From assembly GCA_028284775.1 (NCBI GenBank), contig JANQRB010000021.1, forward strand, positions 62,001-126,000: DNA of 64,000 nucleotides. Reading direction: 5' to 3'. Shown here in pieces: positions 55,857 to 64,000 of the stretch (the stretch's first letter is position 1; each line of letters starts with the position of its first letter). The position numbers and the translations under genes are program-made. The DNA is from Candidatus Kapaibacterium sp. (GTDB lineage: Bacteria; Bacteroidota; Ignavibacteria; Kapaibacteriales; UBA7675). The notes below the pieces were generated by a model. It did no database searches. It saw only the letters and a program-made list of their open reading frames with translations, and had not been told where the DNA came from.

Positions 55857-57857
55857 ATGGAGAAAGACAAGCTGGAAAGGAGTCGAAGCGACGCTGCAGC
55901 AAGCGGTCTCAAAAAGATCGAAGCACTTCTGCATCAGGCCGAGCGGCAAGCGGGACTGCAGGGCGACGAGCTCGACGATGTTGTTGCGCGGGCGAAATCC
56001 CTGTTGGCCGAAATCGAATCTGAACCTGATCGGGGACTGGCATTGACCTTGATCGCCGAATTCAACGTGAACTTTCTGCGTCCGGCAGAGGCTGTCGAGC
56101 AGTTACAAAGCGCGGAGAGCATTTTTGAACGAGCAGGCGACCAGCGCAAACGCGCAATAGCATTGGCCAGTTTGGGGTCGGCGCTGCACAATCTTGGCAA
56201 ACTCGGCGAGGCAATGCAAAGCCTGCGGACGAGCCTGAAGCTGAGCGAGGATATAGGGTACCGTTCGGGCATGGCTTCAGCCTACATAAAAATCGGCCTG
56301 CTGCAGCACCTTCTGAACGACAGGGCCGCGGCACTGGAATCAATGCATAACGCGCTGGCAATCTGCGAAGAACTTGGCATCATGGATGCCAAGTTACGTT
56401 GTCTGAACAACCTTGCTCTCATCCATCAGGAAAACGAAGATAATGCGGCGGCGCTGGATTATGGACGGCAATGCCTGAATCTGAGCCGGGAGCTTAACGT
56501 CCGTGATTCGGAAGGCCTGTCATTGATCAATATCGGCGCGACGTTGTACAGAATGGAAGAGCATGCAGAAGCCCTGGCCCATTTCGAAGAGGCTTTGGAA
56601 ATCTTGCGCGAAGTGGGCGATCGCAAACGCGAAGTAATAGCGCTCAGCAATATCGCGAGCGTGCACAGAGTAATGGGCGAAAACGATCGGGGACTTGCCA
56701 TAATGCGCGAGAGCATGGCGTTGGCGCAGAGTACCGGCGATCGTTATGCGGAAGTTGTCGGTCAGCTTGGCCTCGGCACGATGTACAACAATTGCGGCGA
56801 CCACCAGGCCGGTTTGCCCTTGCTGCTTGAAGGGCTGGATGATGCGCAGAAGCTGGAATTCAGGCACCTGCTGCCCTTGTTTTACAAATCGATATCAGAG
56901 AGTTACGAAGGACTGAGCCAATTCGAAGAGGCCTTCGATTACCACCAGCGCTTCCATCTTGCCGATAGAGAGGCATTCGACGAACAGTCGGAAGAAAAGA
57001 TCCGAAATCTGCGCGTTGTCCACCAATTGGAACAGACAAGGAAGGCAAGTGAGTTACATCGCCTGGAGACCGTGGAGCTGAGCGCGACCAAGGACCACCT
57101 TGAGCGGCTGGTACGTGCCAACAACGAATTTTTGGGTATCGCTGCTCATGATCTCAAAAATCCGATCGCCAATATCAAGTCTCTGGCGGGTTTGATCAAG
57201 CGTCGCCTGCCGCAGTTGTCGCCGGCCGATACGGCGGCTTATTGCGCTGATATCGAGGCCAGCGCCCTCAGCATGCTCGACCTTGTGACCCGACTTCTGG
57301 AGATTAATCGTATCGACCAGGGACGCCTGAACATCACTCCCGCCGCTTTTGATGTCGGCGAAATGTGTGAACGTTTCCTCAGTGTCTATGAAGATCGGGC
57401 ACGGAAAAAAGACATTCGACTGCATTTTCATGCCCCGGCTGAAGCTATTATCGCATTTGCCGACCGCGATGTCTCAATTCAGATTCTTGACAATCTCGTC
57501 TCTAACGCCGTGAAGTATTCGCCTCCTTCAGCGCAGGTGTGCATAGAGGTCTCCGGGCGTCAAGACGGTGATGAAGCCTTCGCCCGCTTCGCAGTTCAGG
57601 ACGAAGGGCCCGGCATTGCCGAAGCAGATATGCCACGGCTATTCGATAAATTTGCCAGGCTGGCGGCGCAGCCTACCGGCGGCGAAGCGTCGGTCGGCCT
57701 TGGGCTGTCAATTACCAAGAAACTCGTCGAAGCGATGCAGGGCCGAGTATGGTGCGAAAATCAGTCGGACCGTGGTGCGACCTTTTTTGTCGAATTGCCC
57801 GCATTGGCATCTTCCGGAATTGATTTGCAAAGTCGAAACGCCCGGCGCAGCGAGTAG
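55857..57857 (+). CDS. Soluble TPR-repeat sensor histidine kinase (copy 1)
   Basis: A 666-aa protein without transmembrane helices. Residues about 55-370 are seven or so tetratricopeptide repeats ('ALASLGSALHNLGKLGEAMQ', 'CLNNLALIHQENEDNAAALD', 'LINIGATLYRMEEHAEALAH'). A coiled coil (about 375-420, 'QLEQTRKASELHRLETVELS') leads to the HisKA domain with H431 in 'GIAAHDLKNP', and the HATPase has N-box 'DNLVSNAVKYS', G1 'DEGPGI' and G2 'GLGLSI'. All kinase motifs are intact. There is no receiver domain and no response regulator next door, so it is an orphan kinase. The TPRs probably receive a cytoplasmic protein signal. Confidence 0.92.
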   Translation: MEKDKLERSRSDAAASGLKKIEALLHQAERQAGLQGDELDDVVARAKSLLAEIESEPDRGLALTLIAEFNVNFLRPAEAVEQLQSAESIFERAGDQRKRAIALASLGSALHNLGKLGEAMQSLRTSLKLSEDIGYRSGMASAYIKIGLLQHLLNDRAAALESMHNALAICEELGIMDAKLRCLNNLALIHQENEDNAAALDYGRQCLNLSRELNVRDSEGLSLINIGATLYRMEEHAEALAHFEEALEILREVGDRKREVIALSNIASVHRVMGENDRGLAIMRESMALAQSTGDRYAEVVGQLGLGTMYNNCGDHQAGLPLLLEGLDDAQKLEFRHLLPLFYKSISESYEGLSQFEEAFDYHQRFHLADREAFDEQSEEKIRNLRVVHQLEQTRKASELHRLETVELSATKDHLERLVRANNEFLGIAAHDLKNPIANIKSLAGLIKRRLPQLSPADTAAYCADIEASALSMLDLVTRLLEINRIDQGRLNITPAAFDVGEMCERFLSVYEDRARKKDIRLHFHAPAEAIIAFADRDVSIQILDNLVSNAVKYSPPSAQVCIEVSGRQDGDEAFARFAVQDEGPGIAEADMPRLFDKFARLAAQPTGGEASVGLGLSITKKLVEAMQGRVWCENQSDRGATFFVELPALASSGIDLQSRNARRSE

Positions 57858-58104
57858 CGAAGATTGTGATCGATCTTTTGAGATCGACCCCGATGCGGTA
57901 TTTTGAGCATTGCTGTGCGAGCGCATTGCAATGGGTACTTGCACAGGAACAGCTCAAAAGCAGCGAAGAAAGAATGTGTGTAATTTCGATTAGCGCACAC
58001 CCTGCCGCGACCGCTTCCGGTCAGCGCTCAGCTTAGCTTAAGGACAGTGAAAGCCGAAAGATGCGTGAACGCAACAGCGAAAGCAATCGATTCCGGACGA
58101 GCGT

Positions 58105-60093
58105 ATGAAAGCAAGTAGCAACACCAATAAGGCCCAGGCCGAGACAAAAGCGACGCAGCGGCGTGTGGATGAATTGCTTGTTTTGTCGCAGGCCGCACGC
58201 GAACGAGCGCCCGACGATGCGCGCCGTTATGCGCGGGAAGCCGAACGTCTTGCCGACCTTCATGGATACGGGACGGGGCGAGCCAGGGCTATCCTGCGCT
58301 TAGCGGAAGTGGAGTTACACACACAGCATATCACCAAAGCGCAAGCGCTCTTTAGCGAGGTGGAAAAGCTCGGTCGCAAACTGGAGGACGGGGAAGTCAT
58401 CGTGGATGCACTGACCGGACTGGCAGCCGTACATTGCGAACTCGGTCACTATGGCGAGGCACTGGAATGTGCGCGGCGCGGCCTGACGCTGAGTGAAAAT
58501 ATCGCATACCGCAAGGGGATCGGCTATCTCTGTACCCGTAAGGGCTTGATCCTGCATACTCTGGGCAACAGGGCAGAAGCGCTTGAAAGTCTGCAGCGCG
58601 CCTTGGACGTTTTACGGTCCTGCAATGACCAGCATGGTTTGCAGCTCTGCCTGGCAAATCTTGCACTCGTCTATCAGGATAATGACGAATTGCACAAAGC
58701 CCTCGACTATTGCCGGGAAAGCCTCGCCATCGCACGCAATCAAGGCGATCGCAACGCAGAAGCCGTCGCGCTGGCCAATATCGGCCGCAACTTTTTTCTG
58801 CGCCGGGAATACGGCGATGCTCTTCGGAATATGTTGGAAGGCCTGGCTATTTTCCGCGATCTGGGCGATCGCAAGCGCGAATCGATCCTCCTGCAAAATA
58901 TCGCCGGCGTGCATGGAAGCGCGGGCGATCACGAGCGGGCGCTGCCGGTAATGCAAGCGAGTCTTGCGCTGGCGCAAGAACTGGACGACGCTTATGCAAT
59001 AATGGTTGCGGAATGCGGGCTCGGCGGTTGCTATACCGAACTAGGCCGTTTTGATGAAGGCTTCGAGCTTTTGTTTAAGGGACTGGCCTACGCCGAAGAA
59101 CAAGGCATGCTGCATCTGCAATCAAAATTGCAGCACGGTATATCATCGGCCTACGCACAGCAGAAAGATATGGCGAAGGCACTGGAGTACCATAAGCGCT
59201 TTCACACGGCAGAATGTAAGGTATACAACGACGATTCCGAAACGAAAATGCGCCGCCTGCAGGTGCTGCACGAGTTGGAACAAACCAAAACGGAAGCAGA
59301 ACTGCACCGCTTGAAATCGGTGGAACTCGCAGACGCCAACGGACGGCTGGAAAAGCTGGTCCGCGCCAACAACGAGTTCCTGGGCATTGCGGCGCACGAC
59401 CTCAAGAATCCGCTGGCTACAATCAAAGCATTGGCGGTGTTTATGCAGCGGCAGGCCGATCAGCTTAGCCAGTCGGAGACCCTTGAACTGTGCGATGACA
59501 TTGAAAGCAGTGCCGTTCGCATGCTCAACCTGGTAAACAATCTGCTCGACATTAATCGAATCGACCAGGGACGGCTGCGCATCCTGCCGATGCGTTTCGA
59601 CTTTGCTGCGTTATGCGAACGCTATCTGAGCGTCTATGAAGAGCAGGCCCGCAAAAAAGGTATTGCGCTCCGCTTTGACGGCAGTGATCAAAGCGTCCAG
59701 GCTTTTGCCGACCGCGACGTCACAATCCAGGTACTGGACAACCTCGTGTCCAATGCCGTCAAGTATTCGCCGTGCGACTCCGCTGTTGATCTGCGCGTGT
59801 TCGGGCGCACAACGGAAGTCGGCACCCTGGCGCGACTGGAAGTCGCCGACAATGGCCCCGGGATTGCCGCCGATGAAATGCCGCGTCTGTTTCAAAAGTT
59901 TGCCCGGCTTTCGGCACAGCCAACCGCGGGCGAAGATTCTACCGGCCTCGGACTGTCAATTGTTAAGACGCTGGTTGAAACTATGGGCGGCGCCGTCTGG
60001 TGCGAAAGTGTTCCGGGCGAGGGCGCGACCTTCATCGTCGAGCTGCCGTCGGACAGCAATGGCGAAGTTGACCCCGCTTCAGCCTGCCTGTAA
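58105..60093 (+). CDS. Soluble TPR-repeat sensor histidine kinase (copy 2)
   Basis: A 662-aa paralogue of the preceding gene, 247 bp downstream on the same strand, with the phosphorylated histidine at the same residue number (H431 in 'GIAAHDLKNP'). N-box 'DNLVSNAVKYS', G1 'DNGPGI', 'FQKFARL' and G2 'GLGLSI' are intact. The TPR part ('CLANLALVYQDNDELHKALD', 'ALANIGRNFFLRREYGDALR') has diverged more than the kinase part, so the two may sense different partners while feeding a similar output. No receiver or regulator gene is close. Confidence 0.92.
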   Translation: MKASSNTNKAQAETKATQRRVDELLVLSQAARERAPDDARRYAREAERLADLHGYGTGRARAILRLAEVELHTQHITKAQALFSEVEKLGRKLEDGEVIVDALTGLAAVHCELGHYGEALECARRGLTLSENIAYRKGIGYLCTRKGLILHTLGNRAEALESLQRALDVLRSCNDQHGLQLCLANLALVYQDNDELHKALDYCRESLAIARNQGDRNAEAVALANIGRNFFLRREYGDALRNMLEGLAIFRDLGDRKRESILLQNIAGVHGSAGDHERALPVMQASLALAQELDDAYAIMVAECGLGGCYTELGRFDEGFELLFKGLAYAEEQGMLHLQSKLQHGISSAYAQQKDMAKALEYHKRFHTAECKVYNDDSETKMRRLQVLHELEQTKTEAELHRLKSVELADANGRLEKLVRANNEFLGIAAHDLKNPLATIKALAVFMQRQADQLSQSETLELCDDIESSAVRMLNLVNNLLDINRIDQGRLRILPMRFDFAALCERYLSVYEEQARKKGIALRFDGSDQSVQAFADRDVTIQVLDNLVSNAVKYSPCDSAVDLRVFGRTTEVGTLARLEVADNGPGIAADEMPRLFQKFARLSAQPTAGEDSTGLGLSIVKTLVETMGGAVWCESVPGEGATFIVELPSDSNGEVDPASACL

Positions 60094-60200
60094 GCGACCA
60101 CTGTTATGCGTCTGGCGCCCGTCTTCAAAGGAAGCAAATTGCGCTGGGGTTTGCCAGATGCGGCAGTGCGTCGGGGATAAACGCTGCCATCCAATGCCAT

Positions 60201-60548
60201 TCAGGCAGAGCGGCAGGGAGTCAGCTCGCGCACCTGCAGCATAATCGCCGTCATGCCGCTATCGCTGCCTTTGCTGTGAACCTCGCCGCGGTCGAAATAA
60301 GCACCCTGTCCGCTTGTCAGTGCGCTGCGTCGTCCATCGGCGCCGGCGGCCCAACCGCTACCCTGCACAACCAGAAACAACTGTCCGAATCCCGCCGGAT
60401 GCGGACCGATCAGTCCGCCCGCCTCGATGTAAACAGCATAGGCATGAGCCTCGCCGCTGCCTGCCCCGAGTTCAACCGACGCGGCGCCGACACTGTTAAA
60501 CAGAGAAATCGTCTCGGCGCGCTCGGGGCCAAAATTTATGATACGCAT
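60201..60548 (-). CDS. Cupin-domain protein
   Basis: A protein of about 115 aa with a single cupin barrel: 'ELGAGSGEAHAYAVYIEAGG', 'GPHPAGFGQLFLVVQGSGWA', 'ALTSGQGAYFDRGEVHSKGS' and the final strand 'TAIMLQVREL'. The first metal-binding histidine is in 'GPHPAGFGQ' and the C-terminal one in 'GEVHSKGS'. I use the ATG at 60548 ('MRIINFGPE') rather than the upstream one. No catalytic role can be assigned; it could be a sugar or metabolite binding protein. It stands convergent to the second kinase. Confidence 0.85.
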   Translation of the reverse strand: MRIINFGPERAETISLFNSVGAASVELGAGSGEAHAYAVYIEAGGLIGPHPAGFGQLFLVVQGSGWAAGADGRRSALTSGQGAYFDRGEVHSKGSDSGMTAIMLQVRELTPCRSA

Positions 60549-60884
60549 ATTACGTCGACTCGTTTGTTCCTGCAGCCTGTAGTTGTTCAAAATGCTTCAA
60601 TGTCCCGGCAGGCTGGGCCGGGGCAAAGCAGTCCGCGCAACTTAGCAATCGAGAGCGCGGCAACCAAGGCCTCCTGCGCTTTCACGCTGCGCCGGCGACC
60701 AGCACATTCAAAACGCGGCCAGCGGGTTAACTACGATTGCGGCGGCAAGCCGATCTGTCGCGAACACGTACACGATCGCGGGCTTCTGTATTCGGCATTC
60801 AGCATTCAGCATTCGGAACGAACCGCGTTCCGGCGGTCTTGCGAAGATGCGAGCATCATCTGTTTTGCACATGCGATATTGACA

Positions 60885-61520
60885 ATGAACAGCATTTCAC
60901 TTCTGGCGTTAACTCTCTTTAGCCTGTTCGCGGGCAGCGGTGACGACGGTCGCCAGGCAGACACCACCTCGCGATTGTATGACTGTGCGTATGTCGGCTG
61001 GGCGCCCCCTGCCTCCTTCCCCCCGGCAGACGACGTCGAATACTTCCCCGAGCTGATGGTCTACTGCGATTGCGCGGCCCTCGACGAGCATGGTGACATC
61101 GTGCTGCGAGAAGAACATCTGCGCAATATCATTTTTCCCGATGACGGACCAGCGCCGGTGGTAATTCTCCATCCGGAAGTGAGCGCCGTGTATGTTAACA
61201 AAACAGGCATAACGGCCAGGACACTTCTGGTGGATAATGGCGCCGACTATTTTGCGGAGGGATTAGCAAGAACGCTTCGATCAGGCAAGATTGGATACAT
61301 CAACCGCAGCTTGAAGCTGGTGATCCCGGCCGAATATGATTTCGGCTTCCCCTTTCGTGAAGGCCTGGCCAAAGTGTGCCTCGGCTGCCGCAGCATTAGC
61401 GACGGTGTTCACGCCAGGGTTTCCGGCGGTCGCTGGGGATACATCGATACGAACGGCCAGGAGGTCGTTCCAATTGTCTACGGACAAACTGATCTGCCCG
61501 TAAAAGCAGACAGGAAATGA
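60885..61520 (+). CDS. WG-repeat protein with N-terminal signal sequence
   Basis: A 211-aa protein. The N-terminal 'MNSISLLALTLFSLFAGSG' looks like a signal peptide. Two WG repeats are visible in the C-terminal half: 'GKIGYINRSLKLVIPAEYDF' with 'FPFREGLAKVC', and 'GGRWGYIDTNGQEVVPIVYG'. I start at 60885; the longer frame from 60276 overlaps the cupin gene on the other strand and has no family signature. It is related in type, not closely in sequence, to the WG protein at 15722. Function unknown. The stretch 60549-60884 holds no other gene. Confidence 0.75.
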   Translation: MNSISLLALTLFSLFAGSGDDGRQADTTSRLYDCAYVGWAPPASFPPADDVEYFPELMVYCDCAALDEHGDIVLREEHLRNIIFPDDGPAPVVILHPEVSAVYVNKTGITARTLLVDNGADYFAEGLARTLRSGKIGYINRSLKLVIPAEYDFGFPFREGLAKVCLGCRSISDGVHARVSGGRWGYIDTNGQEVVPIVYGQTDLPVKADRK

Positions 61521-61616
61521 GTCTCAGCGAGACCGTGTTCGGCCGAAAATATTAAGGACCGAATTGGCGATGCACAGCCCGTCATCGATAAGCCTGGAAG
61601 GATTTAATTGCCGGCA

Positions 61617-61880
61617 TTAGCCCGAATCGGCACCATGCGTCGAATTGCCTTGCACCTGCCGAATCCGTCGCGCCAGCTCCCGCAGCGCCTCGCGTTCACT
61701 CATTCCGTCATTCATTAACTGACGCAGCGTTTCGGCCCCGGCCAGGGCGTTAATGATACGGGCCGTGCTACCCTCATTTAAACAAAAATTAGCGCCCTCC
61801 TTCACTTCCTGCTGTATGCAGTCTTCGAGTTCATCGGCGGTGAACTCGGCGGCCAGCCCTTTGATTTCCCTGATATTCAT
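61617..61880 (-). CDS. Small hypothetical protein
   Basis: An 87-aa helical protein: 'MNIREIKGLAAEFTADELED', 'GSTARIINALAGAETLRQLM', 'EREALRELARRIRQVQ'. No signal peptide and no family I can name. I start at the ATG at 61880; another lies four codons earlier, and the frame extends to 62000 but there overlaps the transposase remnant. The gene is short yet has a good amphipathic helix pattern, so it is probably real. Confidence 0.55.
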   Translation of the reverse strand: MNIREIKGLAAEFTADELEDCIQQEVKEGANFCLNEGSTARIINALAGAETLRQLMNDGMSEREALRELARRIRQVQGNSTHGADSG

Positions 61881-61993
61881 TTCACCATTCATCCACGTGA
61901 TATTTGCAAACGCTTCGGGAATTTCGCTGTCCGAATATAGCCTGAAAGCAGCACAAAGAAAACCATGATTTAGTAGTCTCCAACCAGGGCGTG

Positions 61994-62140
61994 TCAACAA
62001 TATAAGTATTTGACAGCCGCAACAATCAGGGCGAAGTACAGGAAGAACACATAGACGACATCAAGCTTTTCGAATCGTGAGAACATCCGACAAAAGCCCT
62101 TAAGGCGTCGAAATAGTCGCTCAGGCTCGTTACGTCTATA
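61994..62140 (-). pseudogene. IS5-family transposase remnant (C-terminal end)
   Basis: In the minus frame ending with a TGA at 61994-61996 the sequence reads 'YRRNEPERLFRRLKGFCRMF', then 'SRFEKLDVVYVFFLYFALIV', then 'AAVKYLYC'. The 'RRN..ER.F.RLK.F.R...R..KLD......ALI' pattern is the conserved C-terminus of IS5-type DDE transposases, including the E of the catalytic triad. A stop (TAG at 62141-62143) precedes it, and no terminal inverted repeats or other transposase sequence was seen, so it is a dead fragment. Confidence 0.75.
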
Positions 62141-62216
62141 CTATGTTTCTACTTTTGCGCTGGTGATTGCCCAATATTTCCTAGATGCAATGTTAGAGGT
62201 AGTTATCTTTCTGACA

Positions 62217-62597
62217 TCAATTTGATGATTGATGTAAGGCAATTCTGTTTCCTTCGCAGTCTTCAAATTCGGCAACAAAACCTAAGTCTCCGTTTGATGT
62301 TTTGGGATACAAAATTTGTCCTCCGCTGCCAATCACCTTTTTTAAGGTCATGTCAATATCTTCTGTCTTGAAGTAGATTACGACTCCATCAATCGTAGGT
62401 TTATAGATTTCTCCTTTAGCTAATGCTCCTGAAATTCCCGCGTTTTCTTCCGCGAATGGAAACAACGCCATTTCATTATTGTCAATTACTTCCCTCTCAA
62501 ATGTGAAGCTAAATACAGATTTGTAAAATGCAATTGCTCTTTCAATGTCCACAACCGGAATTTCAAAATAAACCACGGCATTGTATTTCTTTGTCAT
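62217..62597 (-). CDS. VOC-family protein (lower-GC, probably acquired)
   Basis: A 126-aa protein of the VOC (glyoxalase-like) superfamily: 'VVYFEIPVVDIERAIAFYKS', 'FTFEREVIDNNEMALFPF', 'GVVIYFKTEDIDMTLKKVIG' and 'GDLGFVAEFEDCEGNRIALH'. The spacing of the two beta-alpha halves and the closing 'GFVAEFEDCEGN' fit family members annotated as VOC proteins. Its GC content (about 40% in two 60-base lines I counted) is well below that of the flanking genes and it lies beside a transposase fragment, suggesting lateral transfer from a low-GC relative. Confidence 0.88.
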   Translation of the reverse strand: MTKKYNAVVYFEIPVVDIERAIAFYKSVFSFTFEREVIDNNEMALFPFAEENAGISGALAKGEIYKPTIDGVVIYFKTEDIDMTLKKVIGSGGQILYPKTSNGDLGFVAEFEDCEGNRIALHQSSN

Positions 62598-62690
62598 CTT
62601 ACTATTTCTAAATGGTAAACGGTGTTTTTTGATTTATCGGGAAAAATAATTATTGCCAATTCAAAAGAGCCAGGCATCGAAACTGTTAAT

Positions 62691-63059
62691 ATGCTAATTA
62701 TTCATGTTATCCGAATATTCATAGTTTTCATCATTTTTCCTGTTGGTTTTCTATCTGGATCAACCAACACGGTTACGACGTTCCTCGTGAATTTAAGCAG
62801 GGATGCGACGGACTTCGTTGTGCGGAGGGCGGTCGAGGTATTGCCCAAGCCGGCAAGCGATGGCATAGTGCTTCGCAGCCGCAAGAGTGATATTCGCTGT
62901 TTCAACATCTTCAATTCGCTCGGGCAGCTGTTCGTGGAAATTTTGGGGCGAGACAGGAGTGTCAGACTCGATCCGGCGCAACTGCCGACGGGTGTCTTCT
63001 GGCTGCGTAACCGTAGCGCGGCCGGAGATGGTGTACCTGCACTGCAGCTCCTACGCTGA
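62691..63059 (+). CDS. Short protein consisting of a signal segment and a T9SS-like sorting domain
   Basis: A 122-aa frame. The N-terminal 'MLIIHVIRIFIVFIIFPVGF' is hydrophobic, followed directly by about 75 residues resembling a T9SS sorting domain ('VLPKPASDGIVLRSRKSDI', 'CFNIFNSLGQLFVEILGRD', 'LPTGVFWLRN'). The canonical 'YPNP' is 'LPKP'. There is no cargo domain between them, so it may be a remnant of a larger cargo gene after an internal deletion. The upstream start at 62622 adds a sequence without features. The gap to 63403 shows nothing further. Confidence 0.5.
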   Translation: MLIIHVIRIFIVFIIFPVGFLSGSTNTVTTFLVNLSRDATDFVVRRAVEVLPKPASDGIVLRSRKSDIRCFNIFNSLGQLFVEILGRDRSVRLDPAQLPTGVFWLRNRSAAGDGVPALQLLR

Positions 63060-63403
63060 GCGACATAGCAACTGCCCGGAATCATTTGTCGAGCTGCCGA
63101 AAAAAATATCAAATAAAAACAATCAAAAAATTCAGACTTGTAGTATTGGGTCCGAAATCAGTAAGTTTGCCTTGTATACGGGACGATGAGCAAGCCCTTT
63201 TTTGCAAAGACCGCGAAGCCTCAGTCCTCTGTCTCGCAGATCAGCAACAAAGCCACCCCCGAGTCGTTGATGTGTTGACCTGATACGCGCGGGATGGTCC
63301 CGCAGCAGGAAACACCCGGCGCTACCTTTACCTTCTTCTTTACATTATTTGTGCTTTAGGCCGGATTGAAAGCCGGTCGCATAACTTATCGAAGGAGTCC
63401 CCA

Positions 63404-64000
63404 ATGCGGTGGATACGAATGGCACTATGTTTTTTGGGTCTTGTGCCGGCGGCGCTGACCATAGCTGCGGCCCAGTCCTATATTACGCTCGATTTGAAAG
63501 GAAGCGTCAAGAGCGTCGGCGGACAAGCGCCGAACTGCGGCGTCGAAATTTCGGCCGGCGAGGAATTCAGCGGCGTTGTCAATTACCGTCTCGATCAACC
63601 GGATGAAGACCATCAATCGCACCACGGCAAATACCTGTTCGATGATGAGCGCAGCGGCATGTTTTTTCAGATTGGCGATGTCAGCTTTCAAAGCCGGCAA
63701 GGCAGAGGAACAATTTCGGAGCCGGGATTTCTGATCACGACGAGGTATCAATCCGACCAAAACTACGCACAGGTAAGTTTTCTCAGTGCCAACAACCTGA
63801 TTACCGGCCTCGACGTGGCGTCTAACAATCGGATGTTCTTTAACTTGTTTGTGGGGCAGGAAGACCTGATCTGGCAAGACGCCCTACCGCCCAATATCGA
63901 CAAGCTGCTGGATGCCGAGCGTATCGAAGTGGGAATCGAATGGTTTGAAGGCGCTTCGACGGCGAACTGTTTCGTGTCGGTATCCATCACCGAAATCAGT
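63404..64000 (+). CDS. Secreted protein, 3' end beyond the window
   Basis: An ATG at 63404, seven bases after 'aaggag', opens a frame that continues to the last base of the window (199 codons without stop). The N-terminus 'MALCFLGLVPAALTIAAAQS' (from residue 6) is a signal peptide. The visible mature part is rich in beta-strand residues ('YITLDLKGSVKSVGG', 'FSGVVNYRLDQ', 'GMFFQIGDVSFQ', 'VEIGIEWFEG'-like segments). I do not recognise the domain. Given the neighbourhood a T9SS domain at the missing C-terminus is possible. Confidence 0.7.
   Translation, partial: MRWIRMALCFLGLVPAALTIAAAQSYITLDLKGSVKSVGGQAPNCGVEISAGEEFSGVVNYRLDQPDEDHQSHHGKYLFDDERSGMFFQIGDVSFQSRQGRGTISEPGFLITTRYQSDQNYAQVSFLSANNLITGLDVASNNRMFFNLFVGQEDLIWQDALPPNIDKLLDAERIEVGIEWFEGASTANCFVSVSITEIS

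Overview
The window looks like chromosome from a Bacteroidota/Chlorobiota-type (FCB group) bacterium of medium GC, probably Ignavibacteria- or Kapabacteria-like; the exact lineage cannot be fixed from sequence reading alone. The main reason is about a dozen secreted proteins that end in a type IX secretion (T9SS/Por) C-terminal sorting domain, recognisable as a 'YPNP.R' segment followed by a short beta-rich tail ending in '..G.Y...' and a final strand. Shine-Dalgarno sequences are weak or absent before many genes.

Layout. 1-1.8 kb: the end of a molybdate (mod) transport operon (TOBE protein, modB, modC with ATGA overlaps). 1.8-3.0 kb: a lipoprotein and a DUF1801 protein. 3.0-13.2 kb: a two-gene unit (a beta-propeller cargo of 726 aa plus a YCF48/BNR-repeat cargo of about 760 aa) present twice in tandem. 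13.5-18 kb: small accessory genes (VOC, DUF805, WG repeat, GNAT and two unrecognised), partly AT-richer than the rest. 18-22 kb: two more T9SS cargo genes on the minus strand, one broken by an in-frame TGA. 22-24 kb: a polytopic membrane protein and a 117-bp tandem repeat.

24.4-42.7 kb is the centrepiece: a 4768-aa four-module non-ribosomal peptide synthetase (C-A-T, C-A-T-E, C-A-T, C-A-T), then a 1300-aa protein with ketosynthase, a degenerate acyltransferase remnant, a carrier protein and a terminal condensation domain. Neither has a thioesterase. The second residue is predicted to be epimerised and the third is predicted to be proline, so the product may contain a D-residue/Pro turn. Release is presumably by the terminal C domain. 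A GNAT acetyltransferase follows.

43-50 kb: further T9SS cargo, a PqqB-like metallo-hydrolase, a SnoaL-like protein and a 16-unit, 11-bp tandem array. 50-51.5 kb: two immunity-type proteins (Imm51-like lipoprotein and SUFU domain) with no visible toxin. 51.6-55.2 kb: three tandem copies of an 18-cysteine T9SS cargo gene, each with its own conserved upstream block and terminator. 55.9-60.1 kb: two paralogous soluble TPR histidine kinases. 60.2-64 kb: a cupin, a WG-repeat protein, a small hypothetical, an IS5-family transposase remnant, a lower-GC VOC gene, a minimal sorting-domain protein and a secreted protein running off the end. No tRNA, rRNA or CRISPR array was seen.
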